From positions 1-64,000 of the forward strand of contig CANLXI010000020.1 in NCBI GenBank assembly GCA_947495035.1: a stretch of DNA of 64,000 nt. Reading direction: 5' to 3'. The stretch is from an uncultured Granulosicoccus sp. (GTDB lineage Bacteria; Pseudomonadota; Gammaproteobacteria; Granulosicoccales; Granulosicoccaceae). A program made the translations under genes and the position numbers. The notes beneath the pieces were generated by a model that worked only from the letters and a program-made list of their open reading frames with translations, did not search any database and had not been told where the DNA came from. Shown here in pieces: positions 50,473 to 59,130 of this stretch (the first letter of the stretch is position 1; each line of letters begins with the position of its first letter).

Positions 50473-51060
50473 TCAGCATACGGTTGCTTCTGTCAGCGGC
50501 AACTTCACGAGTTGCAACAGTGCCGTCTTCTGGGCGTTCAGGCGATCGGAATTGCGCATGACCCGGTCCACCAGAAGGGCACCTTCGAGGCCGGTTATCG
50601 CGAGTCTGGCGATCTCGAGTGAGGAGAGCTCGGTCGTCAGTGAGGCACGATTGTTCTCCAGCAATTGCGCCAGCCAGTTCTCCAGATTGGTGAACACGTT
50701 GGCCAGCAGCGCCTGGTTATCAGCATTCAATACGGCAAACTCGGACGCCATCATGCACAGCAGGCAGATGCGATCCTCCTGGGCAACCCTGGCAAATACA
50801 TCGACAAAGGCCAGAATCCGGTTCCTGAGCGGCGCATCGCTGGCAGCTATGGACTCCAGTTCCAGAAACAGTCTGTCTCGGTATTGTTCGATCAGGGTCC
50901 GGGCAAGATCCGCCTTTTCCGGAAAATGGTAATGCACGCTGGAGGACTTGATGCCGACTTCATCGGCCAATGTCCGGAAACTCAACGCTTTCAGTCCGGT
51001 ACGTTGCACAGATCCTTCGGCTATCTCGAGCAGCCGGCTTCGATTGTCATTCATTTTCAT
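50473..51060 (-). CDS. TetR/AcrR family transcriptional regulator
   Basis: A 195-residue repressor. Its N-terminal DNA-binding domain (about 1-50) contains ALSFRTLADEVGIKSSSVHYHFPEKADLARTLIEQY, the classic helix-turn-helix with the YHF-x-x-K motif. The C-terminal ligand domain is helical with Cys residues (DRICLLCMMASEF). The start is ATG 51060 (or ATG 51054). Its target is unknown; the divergent neighbour across a long gap is acs. Confidence 0.92.
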   Translation of the reverse strand: MKMNDNRSRLLEIAEGSVQRTGLKALSFRTLADEVGIKSSSVHYHFPEKADLARTLIEQYRDRLFLELESIAASDAPLRNRILAFVDVFARVAQEDRICLLCMMASEFAVLNADNQALLANVFTNLENWLAQLLENNRASLTTELSSLEIARLAITGLEGALLVDRVMRNSDRLNAQKTALLQLVKLPLTEATVC

Positions 51061-51876
51061 GTGTCCCTACGGTTGTTTCTCCGTATCGAAAGAGGTTGTC
51101 GCCAATGGCGCCTCATGTGTATCCCGTGCGTATGGTACGACAGGATTGGTCAATCGACTTAGTGTCGGGAGTCACACTTGTAGTTATATATGGTCACTGA
51201 ACAGCGGGTTCTCGATCGTTGAAACAGGCGTTGAAGACCTGCATTTCCACGGTTTGCGGACATATAATGCGCTTTTCCGGCTCAATACAACCCTGGGGCC
51301 TGGTGAGTCCTGATTGCCCGGTCTCGATGGTGGTTCGCCAGCCGTGATCTGTCAGCGGTGAAAGGTCACGTTGCCGACGCATCCGTACCGGATCAGATGC
51401 CTGGCGGCTTGGCGGTATAACGGCACTTCGACTGAATCGAAATGGTGCAAGGTGTTACCTGGAGCTTCCGTATGACATTGTCGTTACTCGTTGGCTTGCA
51501 TCGCGTGCACCGGCTAGTGCAGGCGCCAAAATTGTCCTGAATCAAGGAATCGCCACTTCTGCACGAGTTCGCTGAGCAACTGAAAGTTAACAGGTGACTG
51601 TCAGGCAGTTTGTTGTTACTTTTGGTAACAAGTGTGTTGAAAAATGCCGTCAAATATTCGACTTTTGATTGGAGGTTCTTCAAGTTGTTGAATTCAAAGG
51701 AGAATAAATAGCTCTGGATTCAATCCTCAAATTCACTACAATTTTGCAACAGGTTAGTCGGGAAACAGGTTTCTACGCTGTCGTGATCCTTGGCTGCAAG
51801 CACCCAGATGGTGCAGTCATGTTGTGTGATGAAGCATTCGGGTCAGCGTACTGAACGGGAAAAAGGAGCAGAACTC
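51061..51876. promoter_or_regulatory. Long regulatory gap upstream of acs
   Basis: No convincing gene lies in these 816 bp; the last 300 bp are noticeably AT-rich. A perfect inverted repeat, TTGTTAC (51613-51619) and GTAACAA (51625-51631), with a 5-bp spacer, lies 246 bp before the acs ATG and is a good operator candidate. TACAAT at 51737-51742 could be a -10 box with a poor -35. TATAAT at 51263-51268 has no -35. Two ribosome-site-like stretches (GGAGG 51671-51675 and AAAGGAG 51696-51702) precede only TTG or CTG codons. Confidence 0.5.
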
Positions 51877-53817
51877 ATGAGTAATGACTTACGGCCAGTA
51901 CCGGCTGAATTCGCTGCCAATGCATTGGCTGATGATGCGAAGTATCAGGCAATGTATGCGCAGTCGGTGGAAGATCCGGAATCCTTCTGGGGAGAGCAGG
52001 GCAAGCGCCTCGACTGGATGACCCCTTACACCAAGGTCAAGAACACTACCTACGAGTACCCGAACGTATCCATCAAATGGTACGAAGATGGTGAACTCAA
52101 TGTCAGCGTGAACTGCATTGACAGACACCTGGCATCTCGCGGCGATCAGGTTGCGATCATCTGGGAAGGTGATGATCCTTCCGACGACAAGAAGGTTACC
52201 TACAAGGAACTGCATGAACACGTCTGCCGTCTGGCCAACGTCTACAAGTCACTCGGCGTAGGCAAGGGAGATCGTGTCATTCTGTACATGCCCATGATTC
52301 CCGAAGCCGCCTACGCCATGTTGGCCTGCGCACGTATCGGTGCCATTCATTCGATCGTGTTCGGTGGGTTCAGTGCGGACGCGCTGGCCGACCGCATTAC
52401 CGGGTCGAATGCCAAGCTTGTAGTAACCGCTGACGAGGGGCTGCGCGGTGGACGTAGCGTGCCACTCAAGGCCAATGCCGACAAGGCGCTGGAAAAGGTT
52501 GCCCATGAGGTCAACATGGTTGTGGTACAGCGTACCGGCGGTCAGATCAACATGCGAGATGGTCTGGATCACTGGTATCACGAGAAGACCGAGGCGGCGT
52601 CGACCGACTGTGAGCCCGAGCGAATGAATGCCGAGGATCCGCTGTTCATCCTGTACACCTCGGGATCCACGGGCATGCCCAAGGGCGTGGTACATACCAC
52701 CGGCGGCTATCTCGTCTATGCGTCCATGACCCATGAATACGTGTTCGATTATCACGATGGCGACATCTACTGGTGTACGGCCGATGTAGGCTGGGTTACC
52801 GGACACAGCTATATCGTCTACGGTCCACTGGCCAATGGTGCTACCACTCTGATGTTCGAAGGCGTGCCCACCTATCCCAGCCCATCCAGATTCTGGGATG
52901 TGTGCGAGAAGCACAAGGTGAATATCTTCTATACGGCACCCACAGCCATTCGCGCCCTGATGGGGGCCGGTGAGGAACATGTCAGCAAGGCCGATCTGTC
53001 TACCCTGCGAGTGCTCGGATCGGTGGGCGAACCCATCAATCCGGAAGCCTGGAAATGGTATGACGAAGTTGTCGGCAAGGGTCGTTGCCCGATTGTCGAT
53101 ACCTGGTGGCAGACGGAAACCGGCGGCATCCTCATTACCCCGCTACCGGGTGCAACTGCCACGAAACCCGGATCGGCCACTCGTCCGTTCTTCGGGGTGC
53201 AGCCTGTCATTCTGGACGCTGAAGGCAACGAACTGACCGAGACCGAAACCGAAGGTGTGCTTTGCATCCGTGATAGCTGGCCCGGGCAGATGCGCACGGT
53301 CTACGGTGATCACGAGCGCTTCGTGTCCACCTATTTCGAAACTTTCAAGGGCTACTACTTCACCGGTGACGGCTGTCGACGAGATGCAGACGGCTACTAC
53401 TGGATCACTGGCCGAGTGGATGATGTCATCAATGTATCGGGCCATCGCATGGGTACGGCCGAAGTCGAGTCGGCCCTGGTGGCTCACGCCAAGGTATCCG
53501 AGGCCGCGGTCGTCGGATTCCCGCATGACATCAAGGGGCAGGGCATATACGCCTACGTCACTCTGATGGAAGGTGAAACGCCGACCGAAGAGCTTCGCAA
53601 GGAGCTTGTTTCCTGGGTAAGACAGGAAATCGGACCCATTGCATCACCGGATCTCATCCAGTGGGCACCCGGTCTGCCGAAAACCCGTTCGGGCAAGATC
53701 ATGCGCCGCATTCTTCGCAAGATTGCGGAGAACGACTACGCCGCACTCGGCGATACCTCGACGCTGGCAGATCCGAGCGTTGTGGACGAGCTGATCGAAA
53801 ACCGCGCCAATGCCTGA
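51877..53817 (+). CDS. acs: Acetyl-CoA synthetase
   Basis: A 646-residue AMP-forming ligase converting acetate, ATP and CoA to acetyl-CoA. Motifs are YTSGSTGMPKG (P-loop), TWWQTETGG, YYFTGDGCRRDADGYYWITGRVDD, and the C-terminal PKTRSGKIMRRILRK whose Lys is the regulatory acetylation site in relatives. The start ATG 51877 (MSNDLRP) has GGAG 8 nt upstream. It leads a unit with a DUF4212 protein and a symporter, matching acetate-scavenging clusters controlled by CrbS/CrbR in other gammaproteobacteria. Confidence 0.97.
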   Translation: MSNDLRPVPAEFAANALADDAKYQAMYAQSVEDPESFWGEQGKRLDWMTPYTKVKNTTYEYPNVSIKWYEDGELNVSVNCIDRHLASRGDQVAIIWEGDDPSDDKKVTYKELHEHVCRLANVYKSLGVGKGDRVILYMPMIPEAAYAMLACARIGAIHSIVFGGFSADALADRITGSNAKLVVTADEGLRGGRSVPLKANADKALEKVAHEVNMVVVQRTGGQINMRDGLDHWYHEKTEAASTDCEPERMNAEDPLFILYTSGSTGMPKGVVHTTGGYLVYASMTHEYVFDYHDGDIYWCTADVGWVTGHSYIVYGPLANGATTLMFEGVPTYPSPSRFWDVCEKHKVNIFYTAPTAIRALMGAGEEHVSKADLSTLRVLGSVGEPINPEAWKWYDEVVGKGRCPIVDTWWQTETGGILITPLPGATATKPGSATRPFFGVQPVILDAEGNELTETETEGVLCIRDSWPGQMRTVYGDHERFVSTYFETFKGYYFTGDGCRRDADGYYWITGRVDDVINVSGHRMGTAEVESALVAHAKVSEAAVVGFPHDIKGQGIYAYVTLMEGETPTEELRKELVSWVRQEIGPIASPDLIQWAPGLPKTRSGKIMRRILRKIAENDYAALGDTSTLADPSVVDELIENRANA

Positions 53818-53846
53818 CCCGGGCCTGACGCTGTCTTGAAGTAAAT

Positions 53847-53901
53847 CCGGTCATGGCCAGAGAGCATCACGAGGTGTGCATGCTTCTCTGGCACCAACCG
53901 G
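53847..53901 (+). promoter_or_regulatory. Intercistronic stem-loop after acs
   Basis: CCAGAGAGCAT (53856-53866) pairs with ATGCTTCTCTGG (53880-53891) with one bulged T; outside it CCGGT (53847-53851) pairs with ACCGG (53897-53901). No T-run follows. It may set the relative level of acs and the symporter genes. Confidence 0.55.
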
Positions 53902-53958
53902 ACCCATGAATGTTCCACCACTTAAACCAGAAGCATCAGCTTCAGGAGGTACTGTCGC

Positions 53959-54219
53959 GTGTCTGAAAACTCTTCCAACAACGAATATTGGGCGGCCAAT
54001 ATACGCTTGGTCAAATTCTGCCTGGTCATCTGGGCAATCGTCTCTTTCGGGTTCGGAATCATCTTGCGCCCATTGCTCTCGGGTATCACCGTTGGTGGCA
54101 CCGATCTCGGTTTCTGGTTCGCACAACAGGGATCCATCATTGTCTTTCTGATTCTGATTTTTTTCTATGCGTGGCGAATGAACGCGCTGGACAAGAAATT
54201 CGGCGTCGACGAGGAATAG
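53959..54219 (+). CDS. DUF4212 symporter small subunit
   Basis: An 86-residue membrane protein with two helices (about 15-35, RLVKFCLVIWAIVSFGFGII, and 52-75, FWFAQQGSIIVFLILIFFYAW) and the family start SENSSNNEYWAANIRL. DUF4212 proteins are encoded with, and probably form a complex with, acetate-type Na+/solute symporters. The start is GTG 53959 with a strong AGGAGGT site 9 nt upstream. The symporter starts 10 bp after its stop. Confidence 0.93.
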   Translation: MSENSSNNEYWAANIRLVKFCLVIWAIVSFGFGIILRPLLSGITVGGTDLGFWFAQQGSIIVFLILIFFYAWRMNALDKKFGVDEE

Positions 54220-54229
54220 GACTCAACAC

Positions 54230-55999
54230 ATGGAACAGTACACACTCAATCTGCTGTTTGTAGGAGGAACCTTCCTTCTCTACATCGGCATCGCTGTCTG
54301 GGCACGCGCTGGCTCGACGTCGGAATTCTATGCAGCCGGTCGCGGGGTTCATCCTGTCCTGAACGGAATGGCGACAGCCGCAGACTGGATGTCGGCAGCA
54401 TCGTTCATTTCGATGGCAGGTCTCATTGCCTTCTCCGGCTATGACAGCTCCTCCTATCTGATGGGATGGACAGGTGGCTACGTGCTGCTTGCCCTGTTGC
54501 TGGCACCGTATCTGCGAAAGTTCGGTAAATTCACGGTACCGGAATTCATCGGCGATCGTTTCTACAGCACAACGGCCCGCATGGTGGCAGTTGCCTGTCT
54601 GATCATTGCCTCGATAACCTACGTCATCGGTCAGATGACAGGTGTCGGTGTTGCGTTTTCCCGCTTCCTGGAAGTCAGCAACGATGCCGGGCTGTTCATT
54701 GGTGCCGCCATCGTATTCTTCTACGCGGTTCTCGGCGGCATGAAAGGCGTCACCTATACCCAGGTGGCTCAGTACTGCGTGCTGATTCTTGCCTACACGG
54801 TACCTGCCATCTTCATCTCGTTTCAGTTGACAGGCGTGGCACTGCCTCCCATCGGTCTGTTCGCCGATCATGCAGCTTCCGGTGTCCCATTGCTGACCAA
54901 ACTGAACCAGATCGTCACCGAACTGGGCTTCCAGTCCTACACCGAACACCACACCAACACGCTCAACATGGTGCTGTTCACCTTGTCACTGATGATCGGT
55001 ACGGCAGGTCTGCCGCACGTCATCATCCGCTTCTTCACCGTTCCCAAGGTGTCTGATGCTCGCTGGTCAGCGGGTTGGGCCCTGGTATTCATCGCGCTGC
55101 TGTATCTGACTGCTCCGGCTGTTGGCGCCATGGCACGCATGAATCTCATGGATACCATCTATCCTCAGGGTGCTCAGGCTGAATCGCTGAACTACGACGA
55201 ACGTCCTGACTGGATGAAGAACTGGGAAGTCACCGGTTTGCTGAAGTTCGAAGACAAGAACGGCGATGGACGCATTCAGCTCTACAATGATGCTTCCGAA
55301 GAGTTTGCAGCCACCGCCGAAGCCAATGGATGGCAGGGCTCCGAGCTGGATGTCAACCGTGACATCATCGTGCTGGCGAACCCGGAAATCGCGGCTCTGC
55401 CAGGCTGGGTCATCGCACTGGTTGCGGCCGGTGGTCTGGCAGCGGCCTTGTCGACAGCGGCCGGATTGCTGCTGGCCATATCGTCGGCTGTGAGTCATGA
55501 CGTGGTCAAGGGCACGCTTGCGCCGAACATCTCGGAGAAGGGAGAGTTGCTGACGGCTCGAGTGTCCATGGCGGTAGCCATCGGTGTGGCAACCTGGCTG
55601 GGCTTGAATCCACCGGGATTTGCTGCGCAAACGGTTGCCCTGGCGTTCGGACTTGCGGCAGCGACGATCTTCCCGGCGTTGATGATGGGTATCTTCTCGG
55701 CTCGTGTGAACAACAAGGGCGCGGTAGCAGGCATGTTGACAGGCTTGTTCTTCACCATCATCTACATCTTCCTGTACAAGGGCTGGTTCTTCATTCCGGG
55801 AACCAACCAGTTGTCGGATACGCCTGATGGCTGGATGTTCGGTATCTCGCCACTGTCGATTGGTGCCGTTGGTGCGATGATCAACTTTGCGGTCGCCTTC
55901 ACGGTATCCAATGCAACGGATGAGCCGCCGAAGGAAATCCAGGAGCTGGTCGAGAGTATCCGCGTACCACGTGGTGCTGGTGCGGCAACGGATCACTAA
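54230..55999 (+). CDS. Sodium:solute symporter (acetate/monocarboxylate type)
   Basis: A 589-residue SSS-family transporter with about 13 helices. Blocks include SEFYAAGRGVHPVLNGMATAADWMSAASFISMAGLIAFSGYDS, FTVPEFIGDRFYS, and ALAAALSTAAGLLLAISSAVSHDVVK, typical of ActP/VC2705-type carriers. An insert of about 100 residues (about 300-400) with DKNGDGRIQLYND resembles a calcium-binding loop. It probably imports acetate or another short carboxylate for acs. Two strong terminators follow. Confidence 0.94.
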   Translation: MEQYTLNLLFVGGTFLLYIGIAVWARAGSTSEFYAAGRGVHPVLNGMATAADWMSAASFISMAGLIAFSGYDSSSYLMGWTGGYVLLALLLAPYLRKFGKFTVPEFIGDRFYSTTARMVAVACLIIASITYVIGQMTGVGVAFSRFLEVSNDAGLFIGAAIVFFYAVLGGMKGVTYTQVAQYCVLILAYTVPAIFISFQLTGVALPPIGLFADHAASGVPLLTKLNQIVTELGFQSYTEHHTNTLNMVLFTLSLMIGTAGLPHVIIRFFTVPKVSDARWSAGWALVFIALLYLTAPAVGAMARMNLMDTIYPQGAQAESLNYDERPDWMKNWEVTGLLKFEDKNGDGRIQLYNDASEEFAATAEANGWQGSELDVNRDIIVLANPEIAALPGWVIALVAAGGLAAALSTAAGLLLAISSAVSHDVVKGTLAPNISEKGELLTARVSMAVAIGVATWLGLNPPGFAAQTVALAFGLAAATIFPALMMGIFSARVNNKGAVAGMLTGLFFTIIYIFLYKGWFFIPGTNQLSDTPDGWMFGISPLSIGAVGAMINFAVAFTVSNATDEPPKEIQELVESIRVPRGAGAATDH

Positions 56000-56002
56000 G
56001 GT

Positions 56003-56050
56003 CTGAAAACCGGACCGGCAGGCAATTGTCGGTTCGGTTTCAGTCTTTTT
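56003..56050 (+). terminator. Rho-independent terminator 1 after symporter
   Basis: A stem of about 17 pairs with one bulge begins CTGAAAACCGGACCGGCA at 56003 and returns to CAG at 56041-56043, followed by TCTTTTT. It lies 4 bp after the symporter stop. Confidence 0.9.
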
Positions 56051-56063
56051 GATATCGATGAGA

Positions 56064-56095
56064 AAGGCTTGCATGCAAATGCAGGCCTTTTTTTT
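56064..56095 (+). terminator. Rho-independent terminator 2 after symporter
   Basis: AAGGCTTGCAT (56064-56074), loop GCAA, ATGCAGGCCTT (56079-56089) with one G-T pair, then a run of eight T to 56095. In tandem with terminator 1 it firmly ends the acs-DUF4212-symporter unit. Confidence 0.92.
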
Positions 56096-56222
56096 CAGCC
56101 ACTTGTCGAGCTGATGTGCGCTCTCGTCAAGTTGGTTTCGATCTGCTCGGTGCTGTCAGCTGTTGACGGTGCTCAAAGAGCCCCTGCGCCGATGGCGTAT
56201 ATTGTCGTGATGACCAGAGTAG

Positions 56223-57773
56223 ATGATCGGCATGCCTGATAACCCGGAAGAATCGCCAACCGCCCCGTCGCAGAGCCCTGTTGGGCAATTGCCCGCGGCC
56301 GCCACGGCGGCACGCAGCATGTCGCCGTCGGTCTATGCCGAGGCCGGCTCCGAGCGTCTGTCGAGTGTGAAGGTCAGTGAGTTGATGAGTGTCGATCCGC
56401 ATACCATCGAGCAGACGGATTCCATCCGGCTGGGTGCGCAGCGCATGCTGGAACATCGCATTTCCTGCCTGCCCGTGGTGCGTGACGATGTCCTGGTCGG
56501 GCTGGTCACGGAGGCGGATTTCGTGGGGCGTGTGGTGGCCACTGCCGTGTCCGTGGATCAGGCCGTCAGTTCGGTAATGACCTCACAGCCACTGCATGTC
56601 AGCCCCGAGCACAGCGTGCTCGATGTACTGACTCTGATGACCCGACATCGTATCGCGCATATGCCGGTGTGCATCGAAGGACAACTGGTGGGTATCGTGA
56701 CCCAGACTGATCTTGTTCGCCATCAGGTTGCATCATCGGTGTTCATGGTCGGGGACATCAGCCGCATGAAATCGAGCGCAGCCATTGCGGAGATCGTGCA
56801 GCAACTGCCCAGATTGCTGTGTTCGCTGGTTGGTAACGGTAGTAGCGCCTTCGAGACCGGACGTATCATGAGCTCCATCACCGGTGCCGTGACACGCAGG
56901 CTGCTGGAGCTGGCGAAGCAGCGGTTCGGCCCTGCGCCGGTTGCCTATGTCTGGCTGGCCTGTGGTTCTCAAGGTCGGCAGGAACAGACCGGCGCGACCG
57001 ATCAGGACAATTGTCTGATGCTGGATGACAGCTACGATCCGGACATCCATGGTGACTATTTCACACGTCTGGCGGAGTTCGTTTGCGACGGGCTGAATGA
57101 ATCCGGTTATGTGTATTGTCCTGGTGACATGATGGCAAGCAACCCGAAATGGCGGCAGCCCCTGTCTGTCTGGCGTGGTTATTTCGATGAATGGATCGAA
57201 CGGCCCGGGCCAATGGCGCAGATGCTGGCAAGTGTCATGTTCGACCTGCGGCCCATTCACGGTGCCGCCTGTCTGTATGAGCCCTTGCGCGATGCCGTTC
57301 TGGCCAAGGCCCGCAAGAACAGCCTCTTTGTGGCACACATGAGCAGTAACAGTCTGACCCATCGCCCGCCACTGGGCTGGTTTGGTCGATTCCGGAAGGA
57401 GTCATCCGGTGAACATCGAGGCAAGATCGACCTGAAGCATGGTGGCGTGGTACCGATCGTGGACCTGGCGCGTGTCTATGCATTGTCTGCGGGCATTCCG
57501 GTGGTGAATACCACGGAGCGTCTGGGGGCAGGTGTGGACTCGCCGGTACTGAGCCAGTCGGGAGCACTGACTCTCAAGGATGCGCATGAAGTTATCCTGA
57601 TGATCCGACTGCGACATCAGGTCAGGCAGATCAAGCAGGGGCAAAAGCCGGACAACTTCGTCGATCCGGCCTTGCTGCCGGCCTCTGAACGGGATCGGCT
57701 GCGCCGTGCCCTGCAATCAGTCAAGGAGATACAGGCGGCGATGAACAATCGTGTCGCGGTTCTCGGTCGCTAA
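56223..57773 (+). CDS. CBS-domain DUF294 nucleotidyltransferase-like protein
   Basis: A 516-residue cytosolic protein. Two CBS domains (about 55-175) sense adenylates in relatives. A GlnD-like nucleotidyltransferase domain (DUF294) follows with WLACGSQGRQEQTGATDQDNCLMLDD, keeping G-S and D-x-D residues. A C-terminal helical domain (DUF294_C) ends the protein, with LKHGGVVPIVDLARVYAL. It lacks the N-terminal cyclic-nucleotide-type domain of its paralogue at 59131-60987. Such proteins occur beside acetate symporters, where they may regulate uptake. The start is ATG 56223 or ATG 56232. Confidence 0.9.
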   Translation: MIGMPDNPEESPTAPSQSPVGQLPAAATAARSMSPSVYAEAGSERLSSVKVSELMSVDPHTIEQTDSIRLGAQRMLEHRISCLPVVRDDVLVGLVTEADFVGRVVATAVSVDQAVSSVMTSQPLHVSPEHSVLDVLTLMTRHRIAHMPVCIEGQLVGIVTQTDLVRHQVASSVFMVGDISRMKSSAAIAEIVQQLPRLLCSLVGNGSSAFETGRIMSSITGAVTRRLLELAKQRFGPAPVAYVWLACGSQGRQEQTGATDQDNCLMLDDSYDPDIHGDYFTRLAEFVCDGLNESGYVYCPGDMMASNPKWRQPLSVWRGYFDEWIERPGPMAQMLASVMFDLRPIHGAACLYEPLRDAVLAKARKNSLFVAHMSSNSLTHRPPLGWFGRFRKESSGEHRGKIDLKHGGVVPIVDLARVYALSAGIPVVNTTERLGAGVDSPVLSQSGALTLKDAHEVILMIRLRHQVRQIKQGQKPDNFVDPALLPASERDRLRRALQSVKEIQAAMNNRVAVLGR

Positions 57774-57798
57774 CTCAAATTCAAGACACCTTCAATAC

Positions 57799-58314
57799 AT
57801 GATCGTCCAGCTCATTACCGTCGTTATCCTGTCTGTTGCCTTGCTCCTCATGGCCTGGGCACTCTTTCGCACCTTGAAGAGACCGATGCCTCGCACCTTG
57901 ATCCCGCTGATCATCGGGTCAACGGCCATCGGTTACGGCATTTACAGCGAATATACCTGGGAAGAGCGAACACTGGACAAGATGCCCGAGTCCATCGTCC
58001 TGGCAGACAGTTACGTCGGCACATCGGTGTTCTCTCCCTGGTCCTATCTGTTTCCGCGTAACGATCGACTGATGCTGGTGGACACGGCAACGATACGACG
58101 CAACCCCGATCACGCCAATTACGCCATGGTCGATCTGCTGTTGATGCAGAGATTCAGTCCGGTCGCCAAGGTACGGCAACTGGTGGATTGCCGCAATGCG
58201 AGGCGTGCCGATCTGACCGCCGAACCGGAATTCGATGCACAGGGTCTGCCCGTCAATCTGGACTGGAAAACACTGGATGCGTCGAATCGTCTGCTGGAAA
58301 CAAGCTGCCAATAA
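57799..58314 (+). CDS. Membrane-anchored protein of unknown function
   Basis: A 171-residue protein. Two N-terminal helices (about 2-22, IVQLITVVILSVALLLMAWAL, and 32-48, LIPLIIGSTAIGYGIYS) are followed by a soluble, likely periplasmic, domain containing DSYVGTSVFSPWSYLFPRNDRLMLVD and two Cys (DCRNAR, ETSCQ). I recognise no family. The start ATG 57799 is 25 bp after the DUF294 stop; an in-frame ATG at 57751 would overlap that gene. It is probably co-transcribed with the DUF294 gene. Confidence 0.7.
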   Translation: MIVQLITVVILSVALLLMAWALFRTLKRPMPRTLIPLIIGSTAIGYGIYSEYTWEERTLDKMPESIVLADSYVGTSVFSPWSYLFPRNDRLMLVDTATIRRNPDHANYAMVDLLLMQRFSPVAKVRQLVDCRNARRADLTAEPEFDAQGLPVNLDWKTLDASNRLLETSCQ

Positions 58315-58341
58315 GGCAAGGCTTCGGATTGCGTAGGTTCA

Positions 58342-58364
58342 ACGGCGTCCCCCTGCAACGCCGT
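58342..58364. terminator. Hairpin between convergent genes
   Basis: ACGGCGT (58342-58348) pairs with ACGCCGT (58358-58364) over a 9-nt loop, between the small membrane protein and the leftward exonuclease gene. T-runs are lacking, so termination is uncertain. Confidence 0.4.
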
Positions 58365-58405
58365 CTGAAACAAAGCATCGCCTTCTCGTTACATGGGGCT
58401 GCCGC

Positions 58406-59125
58406 TCAGTAGCTGCGAGTCAGATCCTCGAGACGCAGCGGGCGTGTCGTGGTGCGGTAGGCAATCTGTGCCAGCAGCAGTTCGCCTGCGCCAATGGCAT
58501 CGCTGAGGGCGTCATGTGCACGATACCTGGGCAGTCCATATTGCTTACGCAATGCGTCCAGGCGTAATGATCCGGGGGCGATGGGCGAACCGGAGCGAAT
58601 GAGCTTGCGCTGTTCCAGTTCGAGAGTGTCAACGAGCGGCGCCACGAAGGGGCAGCCGTAGAGGCGCCGGCAGACAATGTCCAGAAAGTCATGCTCGATG
58701 CGCGCGCTGTGAGCAACCAGGACTCGTCCTGCAAGGGCCTGCAACAAGGGCGGCAAGGCTTCGGCAATCGGCAGTCCTTCCCCGGCACGGTCATCGAGAA
58801 TACCGTGTACCACGGCAGACGATTCAGGAATGGCACGCTGCGGCCTGACCAGATAGTGACGGGCTCCATCCAGATGCAGACCATGACCGGATATCGTCAC
58901 GAATCCGATACTCAGCAGTTCGTCTCGTTGTGGCACAAGCCCCGTCGTTTCGATGTCCAGCGCCAGATAATCGGTCGAGACCGATGGGGTTGCCGGATTC
59001 ACGAACGGCACGGCATAGTAATCGCGTAACGGCCCGGCAGGCGCTCGCTTCAGCCACCAGAGCCTTTGACGCTCCAGCGAGAACAGCCGGCGACAGACGA
59101 AACTGCTCATGGTGCGTTCGAGCAT
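58406..59125 (-). CDS. DnaQ-like DEDDh 3'-5' exonuclease
   Basis: A 239-residue exonuclease of the DNA polymerase III epsilon type. Motif Exo I is ALDIETTGLVPQRDELLSIG, Exo II is VLVAHSARIEHDFLDIV, and Exo III is YRAHDALSDAIGAGELLLA (H-x-x-x-x-D). It has an N-terminal Arg/Trp-rich extension (LFSLERQRLWWLKRAPAGPL) not part of the nuclease core. DnaQ-like proteins commonly sit beside DUF294 genes in acetate-symporter clusters; the reason is unknown. The start ATG 59125 lies 5 bp after the DUF294 stop. Confidence 0.92.
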   Translation of the reverse strand: MLERTMSSFVCRRLFSLERQRLWWLKRAPAGPLRDYYAVPFVNPATPSVSTDYLALDIETTGLVPQRDELLSIGFVTISGHGLHLDGARHYLVRPQRAIPESSAVVHGILDDRAGEGLPIAEALPPLLQALAGRVLVAHSARIEHDFLDIVCRRLYGCPFVAPLVDTLELEQRKLIRSGSPIAPGSLRLDALRKQYGLPRYRAHDALSDAIGAGELLLAQIAYRTTTRPLRLEDLTRSY

Positions 59126-59130
59126 CAGGA

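Noticed and set aside
51393..51683. A 96-codon minus-strand frame in the acs leader
   Set aside because: It has no ribosome site and no family similarity, and its composition does not resemble the neighbouring genes.
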